DNA of 64,000 bases from Ralstonia pickettii (GTDB taxonomy: Bacteria > Pseudomonadota > Gammaproteobacteria > Burkholderiales > Burkholderiaceae), in assembly GCF_000607165.1 (NCBI RefSeq), contig NZ_JFZG01000024.1:620001-684000 (forward strand), given 5' to 3'. How positions within the stretch are numbered: position 1 is the first letter of the stretch; each line of letters opens with the position of its first letter. A program made the translations under genes and the position numbers. Under the pieces are notes generated by a model, which did no database searches, was not told the DNA's origin, and worked only from the letters and a program-made list of their open reading frames with translations. Below, in pieces: positions 43,471 to 52,505 of this stretch.

Positions 43471-44790
43471 ATGAAGTCCATGGGCAACTATCGCATCGGC
43501 TCAACACACAGCACGCCGTCACATCACAGCACCCAAGCGAACAAAGAAAACATAGCACCGCAGCAGCAGTCCAGTGGCAACCAGGTTCGGTCTAGGCAGG
43601 GCGTCTTGGCGTCGCTTGCCGCGAGCCCGCGTCGTGCAGGCCGCGCGCTGCAGCGGATGTTGCATATCAATCGGCCCGCCGAGCCGGCCAAACCACAGGT
43701 CGCCCGATCGACTGCGCAGGTTCATCCATCCGTCCAGCAGCCTCCCATGGCCAACGCCCCGGTCCGGCGCGAGGTTGCCGCGTCGCCCCGATCGGTGCGC
43801 ACGCCAGGCCATGGAGTGTCTGGCGGCAACATCTCGGTCCAGCACCATCGTGCGCGCGTATTGAGCCAGATCGAGCATCTGCCGACCGAGCACGGCAAGC
43901 AGGCTTGGCGCAAACCGATCGAGGCCATGGAAACGCTCGATCGACACGTCGCGCACTTGCCACCCGCGCAATCCGTCAAGCTGCTGCAGCAGATGCAGGT
44001 CATCCTCGGCATCAAGGACAGCCGTACGCGCAATCTCAACCTGGATCACTTTGTCGCCTCGCTCAACCCGGCAACCGTGCACGCGCCCCCACCCAGAGGA
44101 ATGTCCTCACCGGCACCGCGCGCATCCGCTCCCCGCACGGCTGCAGCAACGCCGCAGCGCCCGGCTGCCACACCGAGCAAGCTGAGCTTCAAGGACCTTG
44201 AGGATTTCGCCAGCCAGAGGCATCGTCCGGCCGCACAGGTGCAAGGCGCGCCCGCGCGGGGGCCGCAGGCTGGCCGACCGGCGAGCGCACCTGCCACGCC
44301 CGCACGTCAGCACACCGCCCCGACACGGACGTTGGCCGACTTCGAGCGCGACGCAGAGGAAGCGGCCGCCTACCACGGCCATGCGCATGCGGACTACAGT
44401 GCCGCTCGTGCGGAGTACGCCAGCTATCTCGCGCGCAGCAATCCGGCGCCGGAACGCCGCTCGCAGTCCGCGCCGCCGCGCGTCCAACGCGTTGCGCACT
44501 CCAAGCTAGACGATGTGCAGCGCGCTCAGATTGCGCGTGCCGAAGACGATCGCGCCCGCTACCACGGCGAAATGCCGAACTATCAGCAGGCCTATGCAGA
44601 CCATGAGGTTCGCCAACCGACACCCGCCGCCGTTGGGCTCAGGCGCGCGGCGCGCCCGGCGCCTCGTCAGTTGAGCGCCAGCGAGCTGCAGTCGATCCAC
44701 CAAGCTGAAGACCAACGCGCGGAGTACCACAGCGAAAGCCCCGACTATGCAGGCGCGGAAGCCGCATACCGGGCCCAGCACGGGCTGTGA
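43471..44790 (+). CDS. Candidate type III effector, disordered with C-terminal repeats, 439 aa
   Basis: About 439 aa from ATG 43471 (alternative ATG at 43480). The N-terminal 50 residues are rich in Ser, Thr, Gln and His, as in type III signals. The central part is Pro/Ala/Arg-rich and probably disordered, with one helical segment at about 125-190 (ARVLSQIEHLPTEHGK, then QSVKLLQQMQVILG). Three related units lie at about 287-322, 344-378 and 400-439, sharing AED(D/Q)RA(R/E)YH(G/S)E and a following (N/D)Y motif. It is under an HrpII box. No signal peptide or family match. Confidence 0.75.
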   Translation: MKSMGNYRIGSTHSTPSHHSTQANKENIAPQQQSSGNQVRSRQGVLASLAASPRRAGRALQRMLHINRPAEPAKPQVARSTAQVHPSVQQPPMANAPVRREVAASPRSVRTPGHGVSGGNISVQHHRARVLSQIEHLPTEHGKQAWRKPIEAMETLDRHVAHLPPAQSVKLLQQMQVILGIKDSRTRNLNLDHFVASLNPATVHAPPPRGMSSPAPRASAPRTAAATPQRPAATPSKLSFKDLEDFASQRHRPAAQVQGAPARGPQAGRPASAPATPARQHTAPTRTLADFERDAEEAAAYHGHAHADYSAARAEYASYLARSNPAPERRSQSAPPRVQRVAHSKLDDVQRAQIARAEDDRARYHGEMPNYQQAYADHEVRQPTPAAVGLRRAARPAPRQLSASELQSIHQAEDQRAEYHSESPDYAGAEAAYRAQHGL

Positions 44791-44889
44791 TGGGTTTGCG
44801 GCGGGCCTGACTCCGCGATGGGCGCGCCGAACATGCTCAGCTTGGGCAGGGAATGCACCGGCCCACAGCTGAGTTTCAGTCCGACAATG

Positions 44890-45459
44890 CTATGGATGCA
44901 GCTTCTCGCCCTTGTTCAGCATGTCGATGAACTGGGAGATCTTTTTGGCACGCGTCTCGGCCTTCTTCACGTTTGGGATTCTGAACAGAATCGCGTACCG
45001 GTTTTGACTGTTCAGGGTCGCGAAGAATTGCTCCGCCTTCGGGTTGGCGTCGAGAGCCTGCTGCAGATCATCGGGCACGGTTGATGTACTCGCAGACGAA
45101 TATGCCGCCTCCCAACGCCCGTCGTGCTTGGCCAGATCGATTGCGCGAAGCCCGCTTGGGCGCATCCTTCCGTCGGACATCAACGCTTCAGCTTTGGCTT
45201 TGTTGATCTTCGACCAGATGCTTTTGGCGGTTCTAGGCGTAAATCGCTGTAGCCAGTAGTGCTCGCTCCCAGCCTTTTTTTGGCCATCGATCCATCCGTA
45301 GCAGAGAGCGCTCTCAAGTGCCTGTGCGTAAGACACAGTCGATTGCTCGGCAGATCGCTTGGCAATGTGCAACCAAACACCGGGCGCAACCTCTGCGCTG
45401 GCTTCGAGCCAAGCTTCCCAAGCTTCCTGATTGGCGAATGTAAGTGCGGGGTTTTGCAT
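44890..45459 (-). CDS. YdeI/OmpD-associated family protein
   Basis: 189 aa, close to the usual length of YdeI-type proteins. Family signs are SALCYGWIDGQKK at about residues 50-62, FTPRTAKSIWSKIN, and the C-terminal RYAILFRIPNVKKAETRAKKISQFIDMLNKG-type block. The role is uncertain; YdeI has been linked to stress and antimicrobial-peptide resistance in enterics. Third gene of a minus-strand trio with the lipocalin-like and DHFR-like genes. Confidence 0.86.
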   Translation of the reverse strand: MQNPALTFANQEAWEAWLEASAEVAPGVWLHIAKRSAEQSTVSYAQALESALCYGWIDGQKKAGSEHYWLQRFTPRTAKSIWSKINKAKAEALMSDGRMRPSGLRAIDLAKHDGRWEAAYSSASTSTVPDDLQQALDANPKAEQFFATLNSQNRYAILFRIPNVKKAETRAKKISQFIDMLNKGEKLHP

Positions 45460-45472
45460 CTCGCCGGAACAC

Positions 45473-45922
45473 TCACCGTGGACTTTGTAGGGGAGGTAGC
45501 TCGCGCCTGAAGCGCAGAACGCCTCTTCCTATTGGATTTCCGGCAACCAGCGGATTCGGCATCCACGCCGTATAGACCACGAGCGCGTCTCCATCAAACG
45601 TGTAGTGCCGTTCCTGCTCTGTGCCGGTCCATGCTTCATTCCACGACGCATCGACCTTCGTGATGAACCGATCGCCGTCGACCCGATACCGCCCTGTATA
45701 GGCCAGGACGGTACGGAACAGCGCCACGAGCTTCTCGTCTGTATTCCCGGGCTCGCGCGCCTTGGCGGTCAAGAGCACCATCATTCGCCCATCAGCGCTG
45801 AATATCAGTGACCCATTGGGATCAACTCCCCAGGGCTGCGTGCGCTCCTTTGTCTCTTGCATTTCGGTCTCGAAAGACAACAAGCGCCAGCTACCGTGCA
45901 GTTTTGCGTCGTGCTCAGTCAT
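45473..45922 (-). CDS. Lipocalin-like domain protein
   Basis: 149 aa from ATG 45922 (MTEHDAKLHGSWRLLSFETE), with AGGA upstream. It has the lipocalin-like/DUF family layout: GSWRLLSFE start, NGSLIFSADGRMMVLL, YTGRYRVDGDRFITKVD and a closing beta block (YTAWMPNPLVAGNPIGRGVLRFRRE). Soluble, small-molecule binding is likely. It lies between the DHFR-like and YdeI genes. Confidence 0.85.
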   Translation of the reverse strand: MTEHDAKLHGSWRLLSFETEMQETKERTQPWGVDPNGSLIFSADGRMMVLLTAKAREPGNTDEKLVALFRTVLAYTGRYRVDGDRFITKVDASWNEAWTGTEQERHYTFDGDALVVYTAWMPNPLVAGNPIGRGVLRFRRELPPLQSPR

Positions 45923-45944
45923 GGTTCGTCCTGTCATCGTCCGT

Positions 45945-46607
45945 TCAAATGTTCGTACGGGGCGGGCGCCGTAGAACAACATGCGTCGCGTTTTCCGACG
46001 CTACGGATTCAACACACGTATAGCCCAGTGCTCGCAAATCAATGCCTTCGAACAGAGGTTCCCCACGGCCAAGCAAGACCGGCGAGATCGCAATGTGCAG
46101 TTCATCGATGAGGCCCTCACGAAGGTACTGTCGGATGGTGCCTGGCCCACCGCCGATTCGTACATCTTTCCCGCCGGCGGCCTCGCAGGCGCGGTCGAGC
46201 GCTTCTCGAGCGCCGCCTGTGACGAAGTGGAAGGTCGTGCCGCCCTCCATCTCGATGGGCGCACGCGCGTAGTGGGTCAACACAAAAACGGGAACGTGAT
46301 ACGGCGGGTTGTCGCCCCACCAGCCTTTCCAGTTGTCGTCGGGCCAATCCCCGCGAATGGGGCCGAACATGTTTCGCCCGAGAATCCACGCCCCAACGTT
46401 CTGAAAACTGCGGGCGGCAAAATCATTGTCAACGCCGGTTGTGCCGCCGTCCTTGCCGAGCAGGGCGTGCTGGAACGTGCGCGTCGTGACTAGCCACGTG
46501 TGCAGTTCTGTCCCGCCAATGCCGAGCGGATTGTTGATGTCCTGATCCGGACCTGCGCCGTATCCGTCAAGCGAGAGGGTGAAGCCCGCAACGCGAACGC
46601 GTGTCAT
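45945..46607 (-). CDS. Dihydrofolate reductase/RibD-family protein
   Basis: About 220 aa from ATG 46607, with GGAGACA upstream. It begins MTRVRVAGFTLSLDGYGAGP and carries the RibD C-terminal fold signs NVGAWILGRNMFGPIRGDW, VFVLTHYARAP, VRIGGGPGTIRQYLREGLID and PVLLGRGEPLFEGIDL. These predict an NADPH-dependent reductase, substrate unknown. It heads a three-gene minus-strand unit (gaps of 22 and 13 bases). Confidence 0.88.
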   Translation of the reverse strand: MTRVRVAGFTLSLDGYGAGPDQDINNPLGIGGTELHTWLVTTRTFQHALLGKDGGTTGVDNDFAARSFQNVGAWILGRNMFGPIRGDWPDDNWKGWWGDNPPYHVPVFVLTHYARAPIEMEGGTTFHFVTGGAREALDRACEAAGGKDVRIGGGPGTIRQYLREGLIDELHIAISPVLLGRGEPLFEGIDLRALGYTCVESVASENATHVVLRRPPRTNI

Positions 46608-46781
46608 CGTTTGTCTCCAGCTCGAATGTGACGCCCGATCGCTCATCAACGGATGCCAGCGTCAAGACCTGCATATTAGTACCAGCGCCACCCGAACGCG
46701 CTGTGCACGCTGGGCCGGACATCGCCCATTGGGGGGAGGGGGCCGCCATCATTTAGAATCGCGCACTTTGCCCGTACTCCC

Positions 46782-47705
46782 ATGTGGTTCAAAAACCTTC
46801 AGCTTCATCGCCTGCCGGCACCTTGGGCCGTTACCCCTGACCAGCTTGAAAAGTGGCTGGCGCCCCACGCATTTCAACCGGGCAACAGCGTAGAAAAGCA
46901 AACCTCCGGCTGGGCATCGCCGCGTGATGACGGCGCGCTCGTGTATTCGAACAACGGGCAGATGCTGCTGGTCTTTCGCGCAGAAAAGAAGCTGCTGCCG
47001 GCGTCTGTCATCAACCAGGTGACCAAGGCCCGGGCGCTTGAGGTTGAGGAGCAGCAGGGCTTCAAGCCCGGCCGAAAGCAACTGCGCGAACTCAAGGAGC
47101 AGGTGACTGACGAACTGCTGCCGCGCGCGTTCAGCATTCGGCGCGATACCCGTGTGTGGATCGATACGGCAAACGGCTGGCTCGTGATCGATGCGGCCTC
47201 GCAGGCGGTTGCCGACGACGTGCGCGGCCTGCTCGTGAAGTCGATCGATCAGTTGCCGCTCACGAACGTGCACGTGGCGCATTCGCCAGTTGCCGCGATG
47301 ACGGAGTGGCTGCTCTCTGGAGAGGCGCCCGGCGGCTTTACCGTAGACCAGGACGCCGAGTTGCGCTCGACGGGTGAGGGCGGTGCCACCGTGCGATACG
47401 TCGGCCACGCGCTGGAAGCGGAAGACATGCGCCGGCATATCGAAGCCGGCAAGCAATGCATGCGCCTTGCCATGACCTGGGACGACCGGGTCTCCTTCGT
47501 GCTGACGCCGTCGCTTTTGATCAAGCGCGTGACGCCGCTTGACGTGATCAAGGAAGCCGAAGACCCCACCGCGCAGAACGATGACGAACGCTTCGATTCC
47601 GATGTCGCACTCATGACCGGCGAGTTGGCGCGGATGCTGACCGACCTGGTCGACAGTCTGGGCGGCGATCAGCTCGACGCCATGCAACAGGCCAAAGCGG
47701 CCTGA
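46782..47705 (+). CDS. rdgC: Recombination-associated protein RdgC
   Basis: 307 aa, full length. It begins [20 protein letters not shown], followed by family blocks [17 protein letters not shown] and [20 protein letters not shown], and ends with the acidic and helical tail. RdgC is a ring-shaped DNA-binding protein that restrains RecA. It is a single gene between the DHFR-like and GST genes. Confidence 0.96.
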   Translation: MWFKNLQLHRLPAPWAVTPDQLEKWLAPHAFQPGNSVEKQTSGWASPRDDGALVYSNNGQMLLVFRAEKKLLPASVINQVTKARALEVEEQQGFKPGRKQLRELKEQVTDELLPRAFSIRRDTRVWIDTANGWLVIDAASQAVADDVRGLLVKSIDQLPLTNVHVAHSPVAAMTEWLLSGEAPGGFTVDQDAELRSTGEGGATVRYVGHALEAEDMRRHIEAGKQCMRLAMTWDDRVSFVLTPSLLIKRVTPLDVIKEAEDPTAQNDDERFDSDVALMTGELARMLTDLVDSLGGDQLDAMQQAKAA

Positions 47706-47711
47706 GCTTGG

Positions 47712-48365
47712 TCAGCCGGTTGGCGGTGTGCCGGTGAACACCGCCAGCTGCGCCTCGAACGCGCGCTGGTAAGCGGGGCGCGCTTCACCGCGCGCGACAT
47801 AGGCGGCCAGGCTCGGGAATTCGTCCAGAAGACCCGATGGACGCAGCCGGAGCAGTACGGACACCATCAGCAGGTCCCCCGCGCTGAATGCGCCATCGAG
47901 CCAATCCGCATCGCCCAGGCGCGCGGAAAGTTGACCCAGCCGACGGCGGATGCGATCCATGACCAGCGGCAAGCGCTCAGCGGTCCACGGCTTGTCGCCC
48001 TCCTGGAACTTGGCAGCAACGAGTTCGAGAATCGGCGGTTCGACGGTGTTGAGCGCCGCAAACATCCACGTGATCGCCCGTGCGCGGGCATTGTTATCGT
48101 TTGGTAATAAAGTAGTGTGCCGCTCGGCGATATGGAAGACGATCGCGCCTGTTTCGAACAAGGCCAGGTCGCCTTCCTCGTAGGTCGGAATCTGGCCGAA
48201 CGGATGCAGGCGCAGGTGCGCTGGCTCTTTCATCGCCTGGAACGAAACCAGCCGGACGTCGTAGGGCCGGGCCGCTTCTTCTAGCGCCCAGCGAACCCTT
48301 GTGTCGCGCGCCAGTCCTTTGCCGCCATCGGGCGAGCGTTCAAAAGCGGTAATGGTGGGGATCAT
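47712..48365 (-). CDS. Glutathione S-transferase
   Basis: 217 aa. The thioredoxin-like N-terminal domain (about 1-80) includes KEPAHLRLHPFGQIPTYEEGDLALFETGAIV, the usual cis-proline and glutathione-binding region. The helical C-terminal domain follows (about 90-205), with LGDADWLDGAFSAGDLLMVSVL as the N-capping box. A cytosolic detoxification enzyme. A run of eleven C lies 27-37 bases upstream of its start. Confidence 0.92.
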   Translation of the reverse strand: MIPTITAFERSPDGGKGLARDTRVRWALEEAARPYDVRLVSFQAMKEPAHLRLHPFGQIPTYEEGDLALFETGAIVFHIAERHTTLLPNDNNARARAITWMFAALNTVEPPILELVAAKFQEGDKPWTAERLPLVMDRIRRRLGQLSARLGDADWLDGAFSAGDLLMVSVLLRLRPSGLLDEFPSLAAYVARGEARPAYQRAFEAQLAVFTGTPPTG

Positions 48366-48391
48366 TCATGCGCTCCGATGCGTGTCTGGCG

Positions 48392-48402
48392 CCCCCCCCC
48401 CC
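48392..48402. repeat. Homopolymer tract C11 (G11 on the GST coding strand)
   Basis: Eleven consecutive C on the plus strand, 27 bases upstream of the GST start. Such tracts are prone to slippage and would change promoter or leader spacing. Confidence 0.9.
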
Positions 48403-48584
48403 GCGGAGGCTGTGGCACCTGCGGTTGGTTTTCAGTACGTGGGGCGCGAAATACAGCTCTGCCGTCGCCGCGCTAAACAATGGAAAATTCACTCACCACG
48501 TGCGTGCCAAGCATGTGCACGCCGGCGTCAAAGGTCAACCGACATTCGTTGACGCGCCTCACGCCGGAAGGCACACTCGTCCCC

Positions 48585-48671
48585 ATGCAAGCCCACACGT
48601 CCCTCACTATTGCGATCCAGCATCACGCGCACGCCCATTGGGGACGGCCTCTGGGGACGTGCACGCGTTAG
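48585..48671 (+). CDS. Possible His-rich leader peptide
   Basis: A 28-codon frame reads MQAHTSLTIAIQHHAHAHWG and ends with a TAG 25 bases before an intrinsic terminator hairpin. Five histidines fall within 15 codons, the layout of an attenuator leader. A weak GGAAGG lies 14 bases upstream. The downstream gene is not an amino-acid biosynthesis gene, so this is only suggestive. Confidence 0.25.
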   Translation: MQAHTSLTIAIQHHAHAHWGRPLGTCTR

Positions 48672-48696
48672 CAATCCGCAACACCATGCGCACCGA

Positions 48697-48730
48697 AGCC
48701 CCGCCGACAACGACGGGGCTTTTTGTTTTT
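48697..48730 (+). terminator. Rho-independent terminator upstream of the YunG-like gene
   Basis: AGCCCCG (48697-48703) pairs with CGGGGCT (48714-48720) across a 10-base loop; a T-rich run follows to 48730. No gene is certain in the 300 bases before it, so it ends an unrecognised transcript or acts as an attenuator. Confidence 0.8.
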
Positions 48731-48815
48731 TGCGCGTTACATCCGCTCCCGCAGTAACCGAGTGCCCAAGCTCGAATCCACCGCCGCTTTCCTATCGATG
48801 AAACAGGAAGATCAG

Positions 48816-49181
48816 ATGCCAGCCGTATCGTCCCCCTTCGCAACGCCCCTCGATTTGTACAGAGCCCTCTCGCGCGCGTGGTCTGCAGATACATCGAGCC
48901 CGACCAATGCGTGGACGCCGTCGAATCCGGCGCAGAATCACTGCAGCGTGACTTCGCTTGTCGTGCAGGATTATTTTGGCGGCGACATCCTCACGACGCA
49001 GACGCCCGGCGGTACACACTTCTACAACCGGATCGACGGCAAGATGTGGGATCTGACCGTGAGCCAGTTTGCCGAGCCGGTGCCGTATGACGACTCGCCT
49101 TCCACCCGCGAAGCGGCGTTGGCTGATACCTCGCCGGAAAAATATGCGCTGCTTGTGTCGAGGCTGAACGCGAGCAGATAG
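48816..49181 (+). CDS. YunG family protein
   Basis: 121 aa from ATG 48816, where AGGAAG gives a well-placed ribosome site (an in-frame ATG at 48798 lacks one). It resembles YunG-type proteins, with AQNHCSVTSLVVQDYFGGDI, GGTHFYNRIDG and MWDLTVSQF at the expected intervals. The Cys-His-Asp arrangement recalls a small thiol-hydrolase fold, but the activity is unknown. Converges on the LysR gene. Confidence 0.78.
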   Translation: MPAVSSPFATPLDLYRALSRAWSADTSSPTNAWTPSNPAQNHCSVTSLVVQDYFGGDILTTQTPGGTHFYNRIDGKMWDLTVSQFAEPVPYDDSPSTREAALADTSPEKYALLVSRLNASR

Positions 49182-49253
49182 CGCGTGCCGTTGAAGTCGC
49201 GCAGCCTGTCGGGCAAGTCGACGAGACTGTGTTCTCGTAACGGTGAACGTTGT

Positions 49254-50111
49254 TCAGTCCGTCCGCCCGGCGCGCAGGTCGCTCTTGCGGATGAGCTGCA
49301 AGAGCGTCTCCGCAGGCTTGCTCAGGCGCCGCGCAGACAACGTAATGAATTCGATTGCCGGCAGCGGCGGCAAGACATCGCCATTGACGGGCGGCACCAG
49401 GCCGCCGCCCGCCAGGTTCTGCGCACGCACGGTAATCCCCAGCCCGCCGCGCGCGGCGGCAATACACCCGGAATGACTGCTGCTGGTGCAGACCACGCGC
49501 CACAGCCAACCGGCCGCGGCCAGCGTGTCCAGCACAATTGCGCGGGTCACGCTCGGCTCGTTGACGAGTATGAGCGGTAGCGGCTGACTCACATCGACCA
49601 CGGTACCGGGCCGCGCCAGCCATTCGAGCTGGCCTCGGAACAGCGGTACACCCCGTCGCCCGCCTTCGCGGCGTTTGCCGACAATCAGATCGAGCGAGCC
49701 GTCTTCGATGCCTTCGTACAGCTTGCTGGTCATCCCCATCGTGATCTCAAGCTCGACATCCGGGTGCGTGGCCCGGAACGCCGCCAGCAGATTGGGCAGC
49801 GGCCCCTGCGCCAGGTCTTCCGAAGAGCCCAGCCGAACGCGGCCCTGCAGCCGGGGCGCACTGAACTGCAGCTCGGCGCGCGCCAGGGATTCGAGGATCA
49901 GCTTCGCGTGAACGAGTAGCGCCTCGCCGTCTGGCGTGAGCGACACCGAATGGGTGTCACGCACAAACAACCGCCGGTTCACGCTTTGCTCCAGCCGGCG
50001 GATGTGATCGCTGACCGACGATTGCGACAGGTCAAGCTGGCGCCCAGCCTCCGTAAAGCTATGGGCGGCGGCCACCGTGGCGAAGGTTTGAATCCAGACG
50101 GGATTGAGCAT
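49254..50111 (-). CDS. LysR family transcriptional regulator
   Basis: 285 aa from ATG 50111. The N-terminal helix-turn-helix (about residues 4-62) includes TFATVAAAHSFTEAGRQLDLSQSSVSDHIRRLE. The C-terminal type 2 periplasmic-binding fold follows, with RLGSSEDLAQGPLPNLLAAF as the usual first strand-helix. It is divergent from the MFS exporter at 50235, which is its likely target by position. Confidence 0.9.
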   Translation of the reverse strand: MLNPVWIQTFATVAAAHSFTEAGRQLDLSQSSVSDHIRRLEQSVNRRLFVRDTHSVSLTPDGEALLVHAKLILESLARAELQFSAPRLQGRVRLGSSEDLAQGPLPNLLAAFRATHPDVELEITMGMTSKLYEGIEDGSLDLIVGKRREGGRRGVPLFRGQLEWLARPGTVVDVSQPLPLILVNEPSVTRAIVLDTLAAAGWLWRVVCTSSSHSGCIAAARGGLGITVRAQNLAGGGLVPPVNGDVLPPLPAIEFITLSARRLSKPAETLLQLIRKSDLRAGRTD

Positions 50112-50234
50112 GCCGGCATTGTCATCGGGTTTTCCGATAACAGTCAACGTCTCTAGAGGGGTTCCCGATTGGCTATCCGTCGGTAGCATTGCGGGTGATG
50201 TCCGGCGCTTTCCGGACAGCATTCCAGGATTCAC

Positions 50235-51653
50235 ATGCAGACCGCTTCAACTTCCGCTGCCCCACAGAGCGCCTCGCAGAAGGCCATGCTGTGGATTGTC
50301 TTTGCCGGCTTCTTCATGCAGGCGCTGGACACAACGATCGTCAATACCGCGCTGCCCTCCATGGCCCGCAGCCTCGGTGAAAAGCCCCTCGACCTGAAAT
50401 CGGTGGTGGTGGCCTACACGCTGACCATGGCCATGCTGACGCCAGCATCGGGGTGGCTGGCGGACAAGTTCGGTACGCGGCGCGTGTATTCCACCGCGAT
50501 CCTGATTTTTGTTCTCGGTTCGGTGTTCTGCGCAACGGCACACACGCTGCCGCAACTGGTGATCGCACGCGTGCTGCAAGGGATTGGCGGATCGATGCTG
50601 TTGCCAATTGGCCGGCTGGCGGTGCTGCGCAATATTCCGGGCGAGCAGTACATCGCCGCCTTGGCCTTCGTGTCGGTGGCGGGGCAGGTTGGTCCGCTCC
50701 TGGGGCCGGCCCTGGGCGGCTGGCTTGTGCAGGATGTCTCGTGGCACTGGATTTTCCTGATCAACGTGCCGGTGGGTTTCGTGGGTCTGTTTGCGGTACG
50801 GCGCTATCTGCCGCAAGACGCCGTGCGCGCCGTGGCGCCATTCGATTGGCTTGGCTGCGGGCTGCTGTCGTTGTGCATGGTGGCCTTCTCGCTGGCGCTC
50901 GAAAACGGTGCGCATAGCCCGTGGAGCGTGGCGCTGATCGCCGTGAGCATCGTCAGCGCGCTGCTCTATATTCCGCACGCAAGGCGGCGTGTGGCGCCGC
51001 TGTTCCAGCTTGCGCTCTTTCGCGAACCGAACTTCAGCATTGGGCTGATCGGCAACCTGTTCTGCCGCATCGGGTCCGGCGCCGTGCCATTCCTGTTGCC
51101 GCTACTGTTCCAGTTGCAGCTTGGCTATTCGCCGTTCCATTCAGGGTTGCTGCTATTGCCGATTGCCATTGCCGGCATGCTCGCCAAGCGCTGGGTCGTC
51201 CCGCTCGTGAACCGGTTCGGATACGACGTGTTTCTCCAGGTCAACACGTGGGTCGTCGGTGTCTCGATTGCCTCCTTTGCGGCCATGTCGCCAGGCTGGC
51301 CGCTGGTGCTGTCGATCGTGCAACTGTCGGTGTTTGGATGGGCGAATTCGATGCAGTTTGCAGCCATGAATAGCATCACGCTCAAAGGCTTATCGCACCA
51401 GGATGCCGGCAGCGGCAACAGCTTGTTCTCGATGGTGCAGATGCTCGCAATCGGCCTGGGCGTATCGATCGGGGGCGGGCTTGTCAGTCTTTTCTCGGTC
51501 AAGCTTGGTGTGGCCGCGCCGGCGTATCGGCTGGCGTTCTTCACCATGGGCGTGGTGACCGTGTTTTCTGCGTGGATTTTTCGCAGGCTCGACGCCAAGC
51601 CCGCGCCGCTCCATGCCAAGAACGTAGAAGCCAAGCCTGTTCAGGCGCGCTAA
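50235..51653 (+). CDS. MFS multidrug transporter, DHA2 family (EmrB/MdtD-like)
   Basis: 472 aa with about 14 hydrophobic segments. The DHA2 signature ALDTTIVNTALPSM is at about residues 30-43, motif A is GWLADKFGTRRVY, and motif C-like GPALGGWLVQDVSWHW lies near 155-170. It is a proton-driven drug efflux protein of the inner membrane. No membrane-fusion partner is adjacent, so it probably acts alone like MdtD. Divergent LysR regulator. Confidence 0.9.
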   Translation: MQTASTSAAPQSASQKAMLWIVFAGFFMQALDTTIVNTALPSMARSLGEKPLDLKSVVVAYTLTMAMLTPASGWLADKFGTRRVYSTAILIFVLGSVFCATAHTLPQLVIARVLQGIGGSMLLPIGRLAVLRNIPGEQYIAALAFVSVAGQVGPLLGPALGGWLVQDVSWHWIFLINVPVGFVGLFAVRRYLPQDAVRAVAPFDWLGCGLLSLCMVAFSLALENGAHSPWSVALIAVSIVSALLYIPHARRRVAPLFQLALFREPNFSIGLIGNLFCRIGSGAVPFLLPLLFQLQLGYSPFHSGLLLLPIAIAGMLAKRWVVPLVNRFGYDVFLQVNTWVVGVSIASFAAMSPGWPLVLSIVQLSVFGWANSMQFAAMNSITLKGLSHQDAGSGNSLFSMVQMLAIGLGVSIGGGLVSLFSVKLGVAAPAYRLAFFTMGVVTVFSAWIFRRLDAKPAPLHAKNVEAKPVQAR

Positions 51654-51687
51654 CGATTGCAGGCGCAGAGCAAACCGGCTGGGCGGA

Positions 51688-52119
51688 TCATCCGCGCATG
51701 CGCAGAAGATCGGCGTAGGAGACCAATTTGCGTTTTCCCGTTCCAAGCGTTTTGCGCTTTGACGTTGACCGGCCTGGCTTGCTGCGCTCGAACTTGGCCG
51801 CAGCACGTGCGTCTTCCTTGGCATGCACGCTGGCGGACTTCGTTTCCGCCTTGACGCGTTCGGCTTCCAGCCGTGCGGCCACCCGCTCTTCGCGGGCAAC
51901 TTCCTGTGCTGCCGAGAGGATTTCTGCCTTGAGTTGATCGCGTCGCTGTTTGGCGGCAACGCGGGCGGCCTGCAGTTGCTCCTTCCGTTGCCGGAGCCAG
52001 TCTTTTCGGCTCACCGGCGCGGGCCGTGCCTCTGCCGGCACGCTCAGGCGCAATGCCCGGCTGGCAGCGACTTTCTCGGCGTGGATCTGGCGACGCGAAT
52101 CGCGTTTCGCATCACTCAT
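51688..52119 (-). CDS. Basic, helical hypothetical protein, 143 aa
   Basis: Highly charged (rich in Lys, Arg, Ala, Glu), begins MSDAKRDSRRQIHAEKVAAS from ATG 52119, with GGGAG at 11 bases. A long central coiled-coil helix (QRKEQLQAARVAAKQRRDQL onwards) ends in a basic C-terminus GRSTSKRKTLGTGKRKLVSY. It could bind nucleic acid, but no domain is recognised. Confidence 0.72.
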   Translation of the reverse strand: MSDAKRDSRRQIHAEKVAASRALRLSVPAEARPAPVSRKDWLRQRKEQLQAARVAAKQRRDQLKAEILSAAQEVAREERVAARLEAERVKAETKSASVHAKEDARAAAKFERSKPGRSTSKRKTLGTGKRKLVSYADLLRMRG

Positions 52120-52505
52120 GGTGCGCAACGCTCCCTGGCGGCACCGTTGTGCCGCCGTGCACCAGCAGGGGATGGCGGGTCATGACATTCATTCCGTCAA
52201 CCGTACCATAGGGTTTCAAGTCCCGCAGGGGGGATGCCCGCCCATCAAGCCTTCTAGCGCCCGTTCCGGCAGGCGCGCGAATGCCCTGGCGACGGCGCTA
52301 TTCCGGTGCAGTATTCCCCCTCCGCCAGGCGGGGTCTCGGCCATGGAGCTACGGCGGTTGATGCCCCTGGGCGCTCGTCCAACCGCATTGTTTTTCCGCC
52401 GCCTGCAATACCGTATGCGCGTGAATACGCAACCAAATTGCATCGCCGTTGGCGCAAAATAGCGGTTTGGGCATTTTTGTGCCCCCTCGCACTCTTGGAG
52501 ACGGT
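52120..52505. other. 386-base gap upstream of ilvE
   Basis: No gene is supported; short frames lack ribosome sites and coding bias. It should contain the ilvE promoter and that of the divergent 143-aa gene. I did not find convincing -35/-10 pairs or dyads. Confidence 0.4.

Noticed and set aside
48368-48757. Plus-strand frame of 129 codons starting near the C11 tract
   Set aside because: It crosses a terminator and overlaps the GST promoter region; no coding bias or domain.
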